From an uncultured Clostridia bacterium (GTDB lineage Bacteria > Bacillota > Clostridia > Christensenellales > Borkfalkiaceae), in contig CANRKK010000006.1 of assembly GCA_947631195.1 (NCBI GenBank), positions 25,369 to 89,368 of the forward strand: a stretch of 64,000 bases of DNA. Direction: 5' to 3'. A program made the position numbers and the translations under genes. This document shows, in pieces, positions 17,363 through 24,363 of the stretch (position 1 is the stretch's first letter; each line of letters starts with the position of its first letter). The notes below the pieces were generated by a model that saw only the letters and a program-made list of their open reading frames with translations, was not told the origin of the DNA and ran no database searches.

Positions 17363-18270
17363 AGCATCAGACTTTCCACGTATTCTATCTGTTCTTTGGT
17401 GGCAAGGTTTTTGGTGAACGCGCACGCGCTCCCCGCCGCCGTGGCATAGTTCAACGCCTTAAAATAGTTACCTGTATTCAGATATTCGTGTATAAATCCC
17501 GCTATCATCGTGTCGCCCGCGCCCACCGAATTTACAAGCTGCCCTCTCGCCGCCCGCACGTATATCGATTGGCTCGTTTCTGTTACCATCGCCGCGCCCG
17601 AGGAGCCCATGGAAACTATCACGTTCCTTGCGCCCAGTTTTTGCAGCTCCCTCGCGCAGGCGTAAATGCCCTCGAGGTCGGGCACCGTCGCCAGCCCGAA
17701 AATCTCGCACATCTCGTATATGTTCGGCTTTATCAAAAAGGGCCTGTATTTCAGCGTTTCGGTCAAAAGTTTCCCGCAGGCGTCCACTACGAGGTTTATT
17801 CCGCTTATATTTTTTAATTTTTTGAATATGTCGGCATAGGTCGTCTCTCCGAGGGTGGAGGGCACGCTGCCGCACACAATCAGCCAGTCGCCCTCTTTCA
17901 GCAGGGCTTTCAGCCTCCTCACAAGTTTGTTGACGTCGTTTTTGGTGATTTCCGCGCCCGACCCGTTTATGTCCGTCTCGGTGTTGCTTCTCACTTTAAC
18001 GTTTATGCGGCTCTGCCCGCCGACCTCTATAAATTCATAGTCGAGCCCGAGTTCGGTCACCTTGTCGCGGATATACTTGCCCGTAAATCCCGCCACAAAG
18101 CCCAGCGCCAACGTGCGGTCGCCCAGCTCCTTTAAAGCTAACGAAACGTTCAGCCCCTTGCCGCCCACGGCAAGCCTTTCGGAGGTGGTGCGGTTGACTA
18201 TGCCGCTCTTTATGTTATTCACTTTTACGTAATAATCCAGCGACGGATTAAAAGTAACCGTGTAAATCAT
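17359..18270 (-). CDS. fruK: PfkB-family sugar-phosphate kinase, 1-phosphofructokinase-like
   Basis: 303 residues of the FruK/LacC branch. It has the N-terminal MIYTVTFNPSLDYYV, GGKGLNVSLALKELG (substrate lid) and the C-terminal anion hole with catalytic Asp in NSVGAGDTMIAGF. The reaction would be ATP-dependent phosphorylation of fructose-1-phosphate (or tagatose-6-phosphate). No PTS transporter or DeoR gene is adjacent, unlike typical fru operons. It is the first gene of the operon and is divergent from tmRNA; the gene symbol is a best guess among close paralogues. Confidence 0.8.
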   Translation of the reverse strand: MIYTVTFNPSLDYYVKVNNIKSGIVNRTTSERLAVGGKGLNVSLALKELGDRTLALGFVAGFTGKYIRDKVTELGLDYEFIEVGGQSRINVKVRSNTETDINGSGAEITKNDVNKLVRRLKALLKEGDWLIVCGSVPSTLGETTYADIFKKLKNISGINLVVDACGKLLTETLKYRPFLIKPNIYEMCEIFGLATVPDLEGIYACARELQKLGARNVIVSMGSSGAAMVTETSQSIYVRAARGQLVNSVGAGDTMIAGFIHEYLNTGNYFKALNYATAAGSACAFTKNLATKEQIEYVESLML

Positions 18271-18325
18271 ACATAACCAATTTATAACATTTGCATAAAA
18301 AAGTCAATAAAAAACAAATAACCGC

Positions 18326-18355
18326 TTGATTTTTTTGACGGGTGCCATATATAAT
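18326..18355 (+). promoter_or_regulatory. tmRNA promoter
   Basis: TTGATT (18326-18331), an 18-bp spacer, TATAAT (18350-18355). The start near 18362 leaves a 5' leader of about 23 nt to be trimmed by RNase P. Confidence 0.7.
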
Positions 18356-18384
18356 ATATGTCGCACGGATTCAATCCCCGTTTC

Positions 18385-18771
18385 GGGCGAGTTTCAGATT
18401 CGATTGCGGGAGGAGAGGAAGAAAAGCATACCAAAGGCACGGCTTTGTAAAAACGGAACTTAAATTTAAACGCAGATAAAAAATCTGAAAAAGTTGTAGC
18501 TTTCCCCGCTGCTCGCGCGGTAGGCTGCGCTTGCGCCGCTTAACTTAAGCGGTCCGTTCCGCGCCGGATTCCGTTGACGGCGCGGGGCGTCATTCAAACG
18601 GATAGTTTTGCGCTTTCCCTGCCGTGAGGGCGCACTGCAAAATCAATACGGCATGCCGCGCAACGTTCCCTGTCTTTCGGGGACCTGCGCCAAGCATAAA
18701 GAAAGACTAAGTATGTAGAACCCTTTTTTAATCCCCGTAAGACTCGGGTGCAAGTCCCGACTCGTCCACCA
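18385..18771 (+). ncRNA. ssrA: tmRNA (transfer-messenger RNA)
   Basis: 387 nt. The 5' acceptor strand GGGCGAG (18385-18391) pairs with CTCGTCC (18761-18767), with one G-U, followed by ACCA. AGATTCGATTGC matches the conserved D-region next to the acceptor. The T arm is TCGGG-TGCAAGT-CCCGA. The conserved ACTTAAATTTAAAC precedes the resume codon GCA (18472), exactly as ACTTAAATATAACT precedes it in Bacillus. Hairpin/pseudoknot segments follow, including GTAGGCTGCGCTTGCG, which resembles a Bacillus pseudoknot arm. It rescues stalled ribosomes by trans-translation and tags nascent chains for ClpXP. Confidence 0.93.
18472..18543 (+). other. tmRNA-encoded proteolysis tag (23 codons plus TAA)
   Basis: From the resume codon GCA the frame reads ADKKSEKVV, then AFPAARAV, then GCACAA and TAA. 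It ends in the Ala-Ala expected for ClpX recognition. It is longer than the usual 8-15 residues and contains two cysteines. The frame is set by the fixed 14-nt spacing from the conserved upstream element; a shorter tag would need an in-frame stop, and none is present. Confidence 0.75.
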
Positions 18772-18965
18772 AGCAGCCCAGCCGCAAACAGCGGCTGGGC
18801 TGCTTGGTGGATATACGGAGGGCCTTGAGTCCCGTCGCATCGAAGCCCGCAGGGCTTACTCGTCCACCAAGCAGCCCAGCCGCAAACAGCGGCTGGGCTG
18901 CTTGGCGGATATACGGAGGGCCTTGAGTCCCGTCGTACCGAAGCCCGTAGGGCTTACTCGTCCAC
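18761..18965 (+). repeat. 98-bp tandem repeat duplicating the tmRNA 3' end and a 20-bp palindrome
   Basis: Units at 18761-18858 and 18859-18956, plus a 9-bp remnant, each begin with the tmRNA tail CTCGTCCACCA. Each contains a near-perfect palindrome: CCACCAAGCAGCCCAGCCGC (18766-18785), loop AAACA, then its complement (18791-18810). The second copy is at 18864-18908 with one change. A small AAGCCC-GCA-GGGCTT hairpin follows. The palindrome is the likely tmRNA terminator although it lacks a T run. Confidence 0.85.
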
Positions 18966-19017
18966 ATTCCGCCGTTTTCTTGTCTTGCTTGCACCTCTGC
19001 GAGCAACCTCCTCCTTC

Positions 19018-19078
19018 TGTCATTCTGAGTCGGGCGCAGCCCGACGAAGAATCTGTCGCACAGCGACTTTAAAATAAT
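19018..19078 (+). repeat. Module E copy 1
   Basis: GTCATTCTGAGTCGGGCGCA onward, with hairpins GTCGGGC-GCA-GCCCGAC and GTCGC-ACA-GCGAC, ending TTTAAAATAAT. Near-identical copies lie at 36663-36723 and 39122-39182. Apart from this module and the promoter, 18966-19255 shows nothing else. Confidence 0.8.
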
Positions 19079-19167
19079 ACAAATACCAATTAAGCCGTGT
19101 CATTGCGCCGCCAACGCTCATTCAATTTGTTTATTTGTTTTATTTTCGGCAACGGGCCGCATATGTA

Positions 19168-19196
19168 TTGATTAAAATAAAAAAACGTGGTACAAT
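19168..19196 (+). promoter_or_regulatory. Promoter of the DUF2238-like gene
   Basis: TTGATT (19168-19173), 17 bp, TACAAT (19191-19196). The leader is about 50 nt. Confidence 0.7.
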
Positions 19197-19255
19197 AGGT
19201 GCGATCGCTATTTGTCGGACAATTCACAGCAAATACAAACGGAACGGTACGCACG

Positions 19256-20179
19256 ATGGAAAAGCAAAAACAAACTTTCGCAAATTATTTTAAGGAGCGG
19301 GGCAAAAACGTATTTTTGGACGTCCTCCTGGGGCTGTACGCCCTGTTTTGCGCCGGCGCAATCATCTATTTTGCCGTGCTCGGCGGCGAGCACTTCCGCG
19401 ACTGCCTCATAGGCCTCAGCTATCTGGCGGTAGTCCCCGTATTTTATCTTGCCGAGTACATTCTCAAAATCCGCGCCTCGCTCGTCTATATAATTTTCAT
19501 CCTCGTGTACTGCGTCTTCTGTTTTTTGGGCGCAAGTTTCAACTTCTACACCACCATACCCTGTCTGGACGATATCCTGCATATGTGCTGGGGGCTGCTG
19601 TTCACTTCTCTCGGCTTTTGCGTCATAAAGGCCTTTTTGGGCGAGCCCAAAACGTGGGGGCAGTTCTTTGCCTATCTGATTTTCAGCGCGGGCTTTTGCA
19701 TGATAGCCGCCATCGTTTGGGAAATTTATGAGTTCACCATGGACAACATTTTCCCCAACTTCGACATGCAGGAGGACGTGATAGTAAACAGCGTCCATTC
19801 CTTTATGCTTCATGAGCCTTACGACCACATGCACACCCTGCGCATAGACGGCATAGCCTACACGCAGCTCTACGATGCCGACGGCAACCTGCTATACACC
19901 ATACAGGGCGGCTATCTCGACACGGGGCGCATAGACACCATGATGGATCTCATATGGTGCTTTATTCTCACGGCGGTATTTTGCGGCTGTCTCACTCTGG
20001 ACAAAAAACTCGGCGGCAAGCTCTATCCCTATCTCATCCCCGCGTACGTGGGCGACAAGGGCAAACAGCCCGAAACCGCCGAAACCGCCGAATCCGCCGA
20101 AACCGCCGAAACCGCCGAATCCGCCGAAACCGCCGAAACCCCCGAACAGCCCCTGCCAGACGATACAAAAAACGCATAA
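19256..20179 (+). CDS. Polytopic membrane protein, DUF2238/YjdF-like
   Basis: 307 residues with about six TM helices. Family-like motifs are LDDILHMCWGLLF in TM4, VWEIYEFTMDN after TM5 and DTMMDLIW before the last helix; acidic residues at membrane edges recur in DUF2238 proteins, whose function is unknown. The ATG at 19256 is used instead of the GTG at 19199, which lies within the predicted promoter start region. The C-terminal tail (from about residue 272) is a low-complexity ETAESAETAE repeat of 9-bp DNA units, likely to vary in length between strains. Confidence 0.65.
   Translation: MEKQKQTFANYFKERGKNVFLDVLLGLYALFCAGAIIYFAVLGGEHFRDCLIGLSYLAVVPVFYLAEYILKIRASLVYIIFILVYCVFCFLGASFNFYTTIPCLDDILHMCWGLLFTSLGFCVIKAFLGEPKTWGQFFAYLIFSAGFCMIAAIVWEIYEFTMDNIFPNFDMQEDVIVNSVHSFMLHEPYDHMHTLRIDGIAYTQLYDADGNLLYTIQGGYLDTGRIDTMMDLIWCFILTAVFCGCLTLDKKLGGKLYPYLIPAYVGDKGKQPETAETAESAETAETAESAETAETPEQPLPDDTKNA
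20071..20142 (+). repeat. Coding microsatellite (GCCGAAACC-type units)
   Basis: About eight 9-bp units of CCGAAACCG/CCGAATCCG in frame within the preceding gene. Units are multiples of three, so slippage would alter tail length without a frameshift. Confidence 0.85.
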
Positions 20180-20199
20180 ACAACCTTTATTTTTCGGTA

Positions 20200-20228
20200 T
20201 TGACAAACGGCGGATTGTGTTGTATAAT
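20200..20228 (+). promoter_or_regulatory. Consensus promoter of the LOG-phosphatase operon
   Basis: TTGACA (20200-20205), 17 bp, TATAAT (20223-20228): a perfect sigma-A consensus, the strongest in the window. It suggests high constitutive expression. Confidence 0.9.
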
Positions 20229-20267
20229 GAAAGACCATCGGGAAAAATACAACAATAAGGGGAAAAC

Positions 20268-20852
20268 ATGAAAATTTGCATCTTCGGCGCGGCAAGCGCA
20301 CACATCGAACAAAAATACATAGAAAGGGTAGAGGCTCTCGGCGAAGAACTCGCCCGCGGCGGCCATTCGCTGATATTCGGCTGCGGCGGCACGGGGTTGA
20401 TGGGCGCGGCGGCGCGCGGTTTCAAGCGCGGCGGCGGCCACATTCACGGCGTGGTGCCCTCCTTTTTCCGTGACGAAAATATAGAGGAGCTCTATTCGCA
20501 GTGCGACGAGGTGAGCTATACCGACACTATGTCCACGCGTAAAAAGCTGATGGAGGACGAGGCCGACGCCTTTATCGTAGTTCCGGGCGGCATAGGCACT
20601 TTCGAAGAATTTTTCGAGGTGCTAACTTTAAAGCAGCTCGGCAGGCACGACAAGGCCATAGCCATCTACAACGTGGACGGCTACTACGACAATCTCGAAA
20701 AGTTTATGCGGGAGGTCACCGAGCGCAAGTTTATCACCTCGGCGTGCTACGAACTCTACAGCTATTTCAACGACGCGGCCGAAATTATAGAATATCTCAG
20801 GACGTATAAGCCCTCGGGCACGTCCCTTTTCAACAGGAAAATAGGAAATTGA
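20268..20852 (+). CDS. LOG family protein (nucleoside 5'-monophosphate phosphoribohydrolase-like)
   Basis: 194 residues with a Rossmann-type fold. It begins MKICIFGAASAH and carries GCGGTGLMGA and the LOG signature PGGIGTFEEFFEVLT, where the Glu is catalytic. Relatives release the base from AMP-type nucleotides (cytokinin activation in plants); the bacterial role is often unknown. AAGGGG precedes the ATG. The phosphatase gene overlaps its stop. Confidence 0.9.
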   Translation: MKICIFGAASAHIEQKYIERVEALGEELARGGHSLIFGCGGTGLMGAAARGFKRGGGHIHGVVPSFFRDENIEELYSQCDEVSYTDTMSTRKKLMEDEADAFIVVPGGIGTFEEFFEVLTLKQLGRHDKAIAIYNVDGYYDNLEKFMREVTERKFITSACYELYSYFNDAAEIIEYLRTYKPSGTSLFNRKIGN

Positions 20853-21334
20853 TAAGCGTAAACTTTGTATGCCTCGGCAATATCTGCCGTTCACCCATGG
20901 CCGAACTGATATTCAAAGATATCGTAAACGACGAGGGGCGCGCGCCCTTTTTCGTCATAGATTCCTCGGGTACGTCCGACTATGAAATAGGCAACCCGAT
21001 ATACCCGCCCGCAAAAAAAATACTCGAGCAACACGGAATATACGGCGAGCACACCGCCCGCCAACTCACGCTGAAAGACATAAAAAATAACGACTACGTT
21101 TTGGTGATGGACAGCGAAAACCTGGTGGACGTGTTGCGTTTGACAGGCGGCCGTTACGGCGACAAGATATTCAAGCTGTGTTCGTTCACGGACAACCCGC
21201 GCGACATAGCCGACCCGTGGTACACGCACGATTTCAGGCAGGCATACAAGGACATCAAGGACGGCTGCAAGGCATTTTTCGCCTATTTGAAGAGGGAACG
21301 TCCCGGCGCAATCGGTTTCGCCGGTCAAAACTGA
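20849..21334 (+). CDS. Low molecular weight protein-tyrosine phosphatase
   Basis: 161 residues starting at TTG (20849), which overlaps the LOG stop as TTGA. The P-loop CLGNICRS puts the nucleophile at Cys8 and the Arg at 14, and the general acid is in ADPWY near residue 115. Such enzymes dephosphorylate protein tyrosine, and in Bacillota also arginine (YwlE type). The residue after the first Gly that discriminates these classes is not decisive here, so the substrate is left open. Confidence 0.9.
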   Translation: MISVNFVCLGNICRSPMAELIFKDIVNDEGRAPFFVIDSSGTSDYEIGNPIYPPAKKILEQHGIYGEHTARQLTLKDIKNNDYVLVMDSENLVDVLRLTGGRYGDKIFKLCSFTDNPRDIADPWYTHDFRQAYKDIKDGCKAFFAYLKRERPGAIGFAGQN

Positions 21335-21576
21335 ATTCACGGATTCAATATGATAATTTTTTGGGCGACCCATGCAAACGCGTGGTTCTGCTTGCGCCGT
21401 GAATTATTTTAGAAATGTTCACAAAAATTTTCGTGCGGTTGCAACTTCGTAATTGCAGTATAAATACATGGATGCAACGTCACGTTGCTTTTTGGGCGGC
21501 CCGAGCGTTACAACCTCAATAAGCGTTAGCCATACATTCCGCTGAGCGCTACAACCCCGTTTTCAACAGGGTTCAC

Positions 21577-21610
21577 AAAAATCCCAAGCAGACCGTGCTT
21601 GGGATTTTTT
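21577..21610 (+). terminator. Rho-independent terminator upstream of a module T copy
   Basis: AAAAATCCCAAGCA-GACCG-TGCTTGGGATTTTTT. It lies 240 bp after the phosphatase stop. The gap before it (21335-21576) holds only an X-like segment from about 21470 to 21560 and no gene. Confidence 0.8.
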
Positions 21611-21618
21611 GCTCCCGC

Positions 21619-21739
21619 CAACGGGTGATAAACTTCGCAATACTGTGTTGCGCTCCGCTTGTCTGCGGGTCACGTACGTCTATGTACGCTCCCCTTGTCA
21701 ATGCTCGCGCGCCTTGTCTTGCTCGTTTCTGCCCCGTTG
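21619..21739 (+). repeat. Module T copy 3 (CAACGGG subtype)
   Basis: The stem pairs CAACGGGTGATAAAC (21619-21633) with GTTTCTGCCCCGTTG (21725-21739). The inner CGTAC-GTCTAT-GTACG hairpin is intact. Confidence 0.8.
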
Positions 21740-22258
21740 CTAACTTCGTAAAAACAGCTCCCGCAATATAAAATATGTACACCGCAAGTTAAGCCGTGTC
21801 ATTTTGCGCGAGGCGGCTTCGCCGCCGCTGCCCTGCCGAGGGTTCCCGCTTTGCGGGAAACGGCAGAACGTGAGCGAAGCGGTAAGCGAAATAATCCCCC
21901 CGTGGGTTGGTCGAGGTTGGATAGGACGGTAACCCCAAAAAGTCGCTGCGCCTCAGAATGACAGGAGGGGGTGGTGCTCGCCCTCGCGCAGAATGACAGG
22001 GAGGCGCAGGGGAACCCTGCTTGCGCCGTTAAATATTTTAAAAATTTGCTGTCTTGCTCGTTTCTGCCCCGTTGCTAACTTCGTAAAAACAGCTCCCGCA
22101 ATATAAAATATGTACACCGCAAGTTAAGCCGTGTCATTTTGCGCGAGGCGGCTTCGCCGCCGCTGCCCTGCCGAGGGTTCCCGCTTTGCGGGAAGCGGCA
22201 GAACGTGAGCGAAGCGGTAAGCGAAATAATCCCCCCGTGGGTTGGTCGAGGTTGGATA
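21716..22258. repeat. 208-bp direct duplication of mixed repeat modules
   Basis: 21716-21923 and 22051-22258 are near-identical (one difference noticed, GGGAAACGG versus GGGAAGCGG), offset 335 bp. Each holds the 3' arm of module T, an AT-rich link, a GCGGCTTCGCCGC hairpin and an F unit. Between the copies lies an inverted E fragment (about 21937-21975). No gene is present. Confidence 0.85.
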
Positions 22259-22288
22259 ACACGCCCCCGTGGCTCCAGCACGCCCCCC

Positions 22289-22479
22289 TTGGCTCCCTTT
22301 AGTAAGGGGAGCTGTCGAGCAACGCGAGACTGAGGGGATTGTCTTTCAAGGTTGACGTACGCAAATCGTCTGTTTATCGCCAACGCAATAAAGAAACCCG
22401 GCTCCGGCGACACGCCGTCAAGCGGAACGCTTGCAACGTCACGTTGCCAACTCCTACACATATTCAAATCCAACATAAA
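22289..22479. repeat. Module P copy and minus-strand X unit ahead of degV
   Basis: P unit at 22289-22342, with a second hairpin variant containing GTCGAGCAACGCGAGAC, then an X-type segment with GCAACGTCACGTTGC at about 22431-22446. No gene seen. Confidence 0.7.
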
Positions 22480-22503
22480 GCGGCGGGCCTTTCGGCCCGC
22501 CGC
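22480..22503 (-). terminator. degV terminator (module X hairpin)
   Basis: GCGGCGGGCC-TTTC-GGCCCGCCGC lies 18 bp after the degV stop on the minus strand. Confidence 0.7.
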
Positions 22504-22520
22504 AAAATTTTAAAATCTTT

Positions 22521-23465
22521 TTAAACCTTGTGTTTGATAAGTTTTTTAAATCTGTCCAAAATGCCCTCTTTGGGCTTAACGCCCGTCTTGCGGTCGTTGC
22601 CGTAAAAGAACATCGCCACCGTGCCGGGGCCTACGTGCGACCCCGTGCAAAGGTCGTACCACTCGATAATTATGTCCTTTGCGCCCTTTTGGCGGATCAT
22701 GTCCGCCAGCGCGAGGGCGTCCTCCTCGCTGTCGGCGTGGCAGATGGCAACCGTCTGGTTTTCGGGCTCCACAACGTTCGCGGCAAAGTTATCGGCAAGC
22801 GCCAACAGCGCCTTTTTCCTGCCGTGCGCCTTGCTGTGCGAAACTATTTTTGCGTTCTCGCCGCCGTCCGCCTTTAAAACGGGCTTAATGTTCAGCAGCG
22901 TGCCCGCGATGGCCGTCGCCGCCGAAATCCTGCCGCTCCTTTTAAGATATTTCAGGTCCTCAACGGTGAGATAGCTGTTTATGTTGTATCTGTTTTGCTC
23001 GATCCACTCCGCGCTGGCCTCAACGCTCTCGCCCAAGTCCCTCAAATCGCACGCCTTCAAGACCTGCAAGCCCTCGCCCATGGACGCGTTTGCGGTGTCG
23101 GCCGCAAACACTTTCCTGCCGGGATAGGCCTTCATCAGCTGTGCGGCGGCCTCCTTTGCCTGGTTGTAGGTGCCGCTTATGCCCGAGGAAATGGTGGTAA
23201 TCAGCACGTCCCTGCCCTTTTCGAGGGAGGGAATAACCGCCTCTATAAATCTTTGGGTGGATATAAGCGAAGTTTTAATCTCCGCGCCCGCCCTCACATA
23301 GTCGTAAAACTTTTTGGCGATATCCTTGAATTCGCCTTCGGTGTAGCAGGTCTGTTCCTCCCCGTTGACCGTAAAGGAATAGGGAATAACGTGTATGTCG
23401 CGCTCCTTTACGATGTTATAGGGAATGTTTGCGCCCGAGTCGCAATATACGTCAAAACTTATCAC
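22521..23465 (-). CDS. DegV family fatty-acid-binding protein
   Basis: 314 residues if translation begins at GTG 23465, which has an excellent AAAGGAG 6 nt upstream and puts the typical DegV N terminus (VISFDVYCDSGANIPYN) at the start. Reading further upstream to 23567 adds 34 unconserved residues. Conserved features are ITTISSGISGTYNQ, the lipid-head Ser/Thr region, and GSHVGPGTVAMFFYGND near the C terminus. DegV/FakB-like proteins deliver fatty acids to FakA; no fakA is in view. It ends in module X with a strong terminator. Confidence 0.9.
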   Translation of the reverse strand: MISFDVYCDSGANIPYNIVKERDIHVIPYSFTVNGEEQTCYTEGEFKDIAKKFYDYVRAGAEIKTSLISTQRFIEAVIPSLEKGRDVLITTISSGISGTYNQAKEAAAQLMKAYPGRKVFAADTANASMGEGLQVLKACDLRDLGESVEASAEWIEQNRYNINSYLTVEDLKYLKRSGRISAATAIAGTLLNIKPVLKADGGENAKIVSHSKAHGRKKALLALADNFAANVVEPENQTVAICHADSEEDALALADMIRQKGAKDIIIEWYDLCTGSHVGPGTVAMFFYGNDRKTGVKPKEGILDRFKKLIKHKV

Positions 23466-23703
23466 TTTTTTCTCCTTTGCGGGATTTGTATTCCCGCCGG
23501 TTTCAACCGTCATCAAATTTTCAGCCCCTTTGATATTTTCAGGGCAAGTCATTGTCCCGATGTTCACTTACAGTATAAACCATAATTTTTTCAAGGTACA
23601 CCCTTTTTTTCTCCACAATCGCAAACCGCGCCTATACTTTTGAATTTAACGACTCTACCGCCAAATTTTCACACTCTACTCACAGTAGAATGGCATATTT
23701 TGC

Positions 23704-23732
23704 TTGTATTTTTTCGGGGAGCGTGCTACAAT
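23704..23732 (+). promoter_or_regulatory. Promoter predicting a leaderless mRNA for the HTH gene
   Basis: TTGTAT (23704-23709), 17 bp, TACAAT (23727-23732). The ATG begins at 23740, so transcription should start at or next to it; no Shine-Dalgarno is present. Confidence 0.65.
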
Positions 23733-23739
23733 ATTCGGT

Positions 23740-24351
23740 ATGGACGAATTAAAGACCACCATTGCAAAAAATTTGGTTGAACTGCGCACGCAGGCCCACC
23801 TGACGCAGCTGCAACTTGCCGAAATGCTCAACTATTCCGACAAGGCGGTGTCAAAATGGGAGAGGGGGGAAGCCATTCCCGACCTGCGCGTACTGATAAA
23901 ACTCAGCGAGATTTACGGCATAACTTTGGACGCGCTCGTAAAGGGCACTTCGGTCGCGGCCGAAGCAAAGCCCAAAAAGCACATAGCGTCAAAGCGCGTG
24001 TTTATAGCTGCGCTCAGCGTTATCCTGGTGTGGTTTATAGCCACGGGCATATACGCCATGCTGTATTTCATTCCGCCCACTTCGGAGTATGCCTATCTCG
24101 TCTTTGTAGTTGCGCCCCTGCCCACGGGCATAGTTTTAACTGTGTTTTCCTCCCTGTGGGGCAACAGGGTCACGCACGCGCTGTCCTCCTCGCTCATACT
24201 GTGGGCGTGCGTGATAATAGTGCGGGTGTACGTGTGGGCTTTCGTGCCCGCGTACAGGCAGATATTCGTAATCTACATCGTTGCCGCGGTGTTTGAAATA
24301 CTAATAGTAGTATGGTTCATCTACCGCTGGTACGTTGCCAAAAAAAGATAA
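23740..24351 (+). CDS. XRE-type HTH transcriptional regulator with four TM helices
   Basis: 203 residues. Residues 1-60 form a Cro/C1-type HTH (LRTQAHLTQLQLAEMLNYSDKAVSKWERGEAIPDLRVLIKLSEIYG). Four hydrophobic helices follow from about residue 90. The protein is thus a membrane-tethered regulator, an arrangement common in Clostridia, possibly sensing envelope stress. The ATG at 23740 is used because the HTH begins at once; an upstream in-frame start at 23704 would lie in the promoter. It precedes gltX by 12 bp. Confidence 0.8.
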   Translation: MDELKTTIAKNLVELRTQAHLTQLQLAEMLNYSDKAVSKWERGEAIPDLRVLIKLSEIYGITLDALVKGTSVAAEAKPKKHIASKRVFIAALSVILVWFIATGIYAMLYFIPPTSEYAYLVFVVAPLPTGIVLTVFSSLWGNRVTHALSSSLILWACVIIVRVYVWAFVPAYRQIFVIYIVAAVFEILIVVWFIYRWYVAKKR

Positions 24352-24363
24352 AAGGAAGAGAAT

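Noticed and set aside
18728..19006. Minus-strand frame over the tmRNA tail repeats
   Set aside because: It translates the 98-bp tandem (repeated LRYDGTQGPPYIRQAAQPL-type phrase), so it is a repeat artefact, not a gene.
22521..23567. DegV start at 23567
   Set aside because: The added 34 residues are not DegV-like, and the GTG at 23465 has a much better ribosome binding site.
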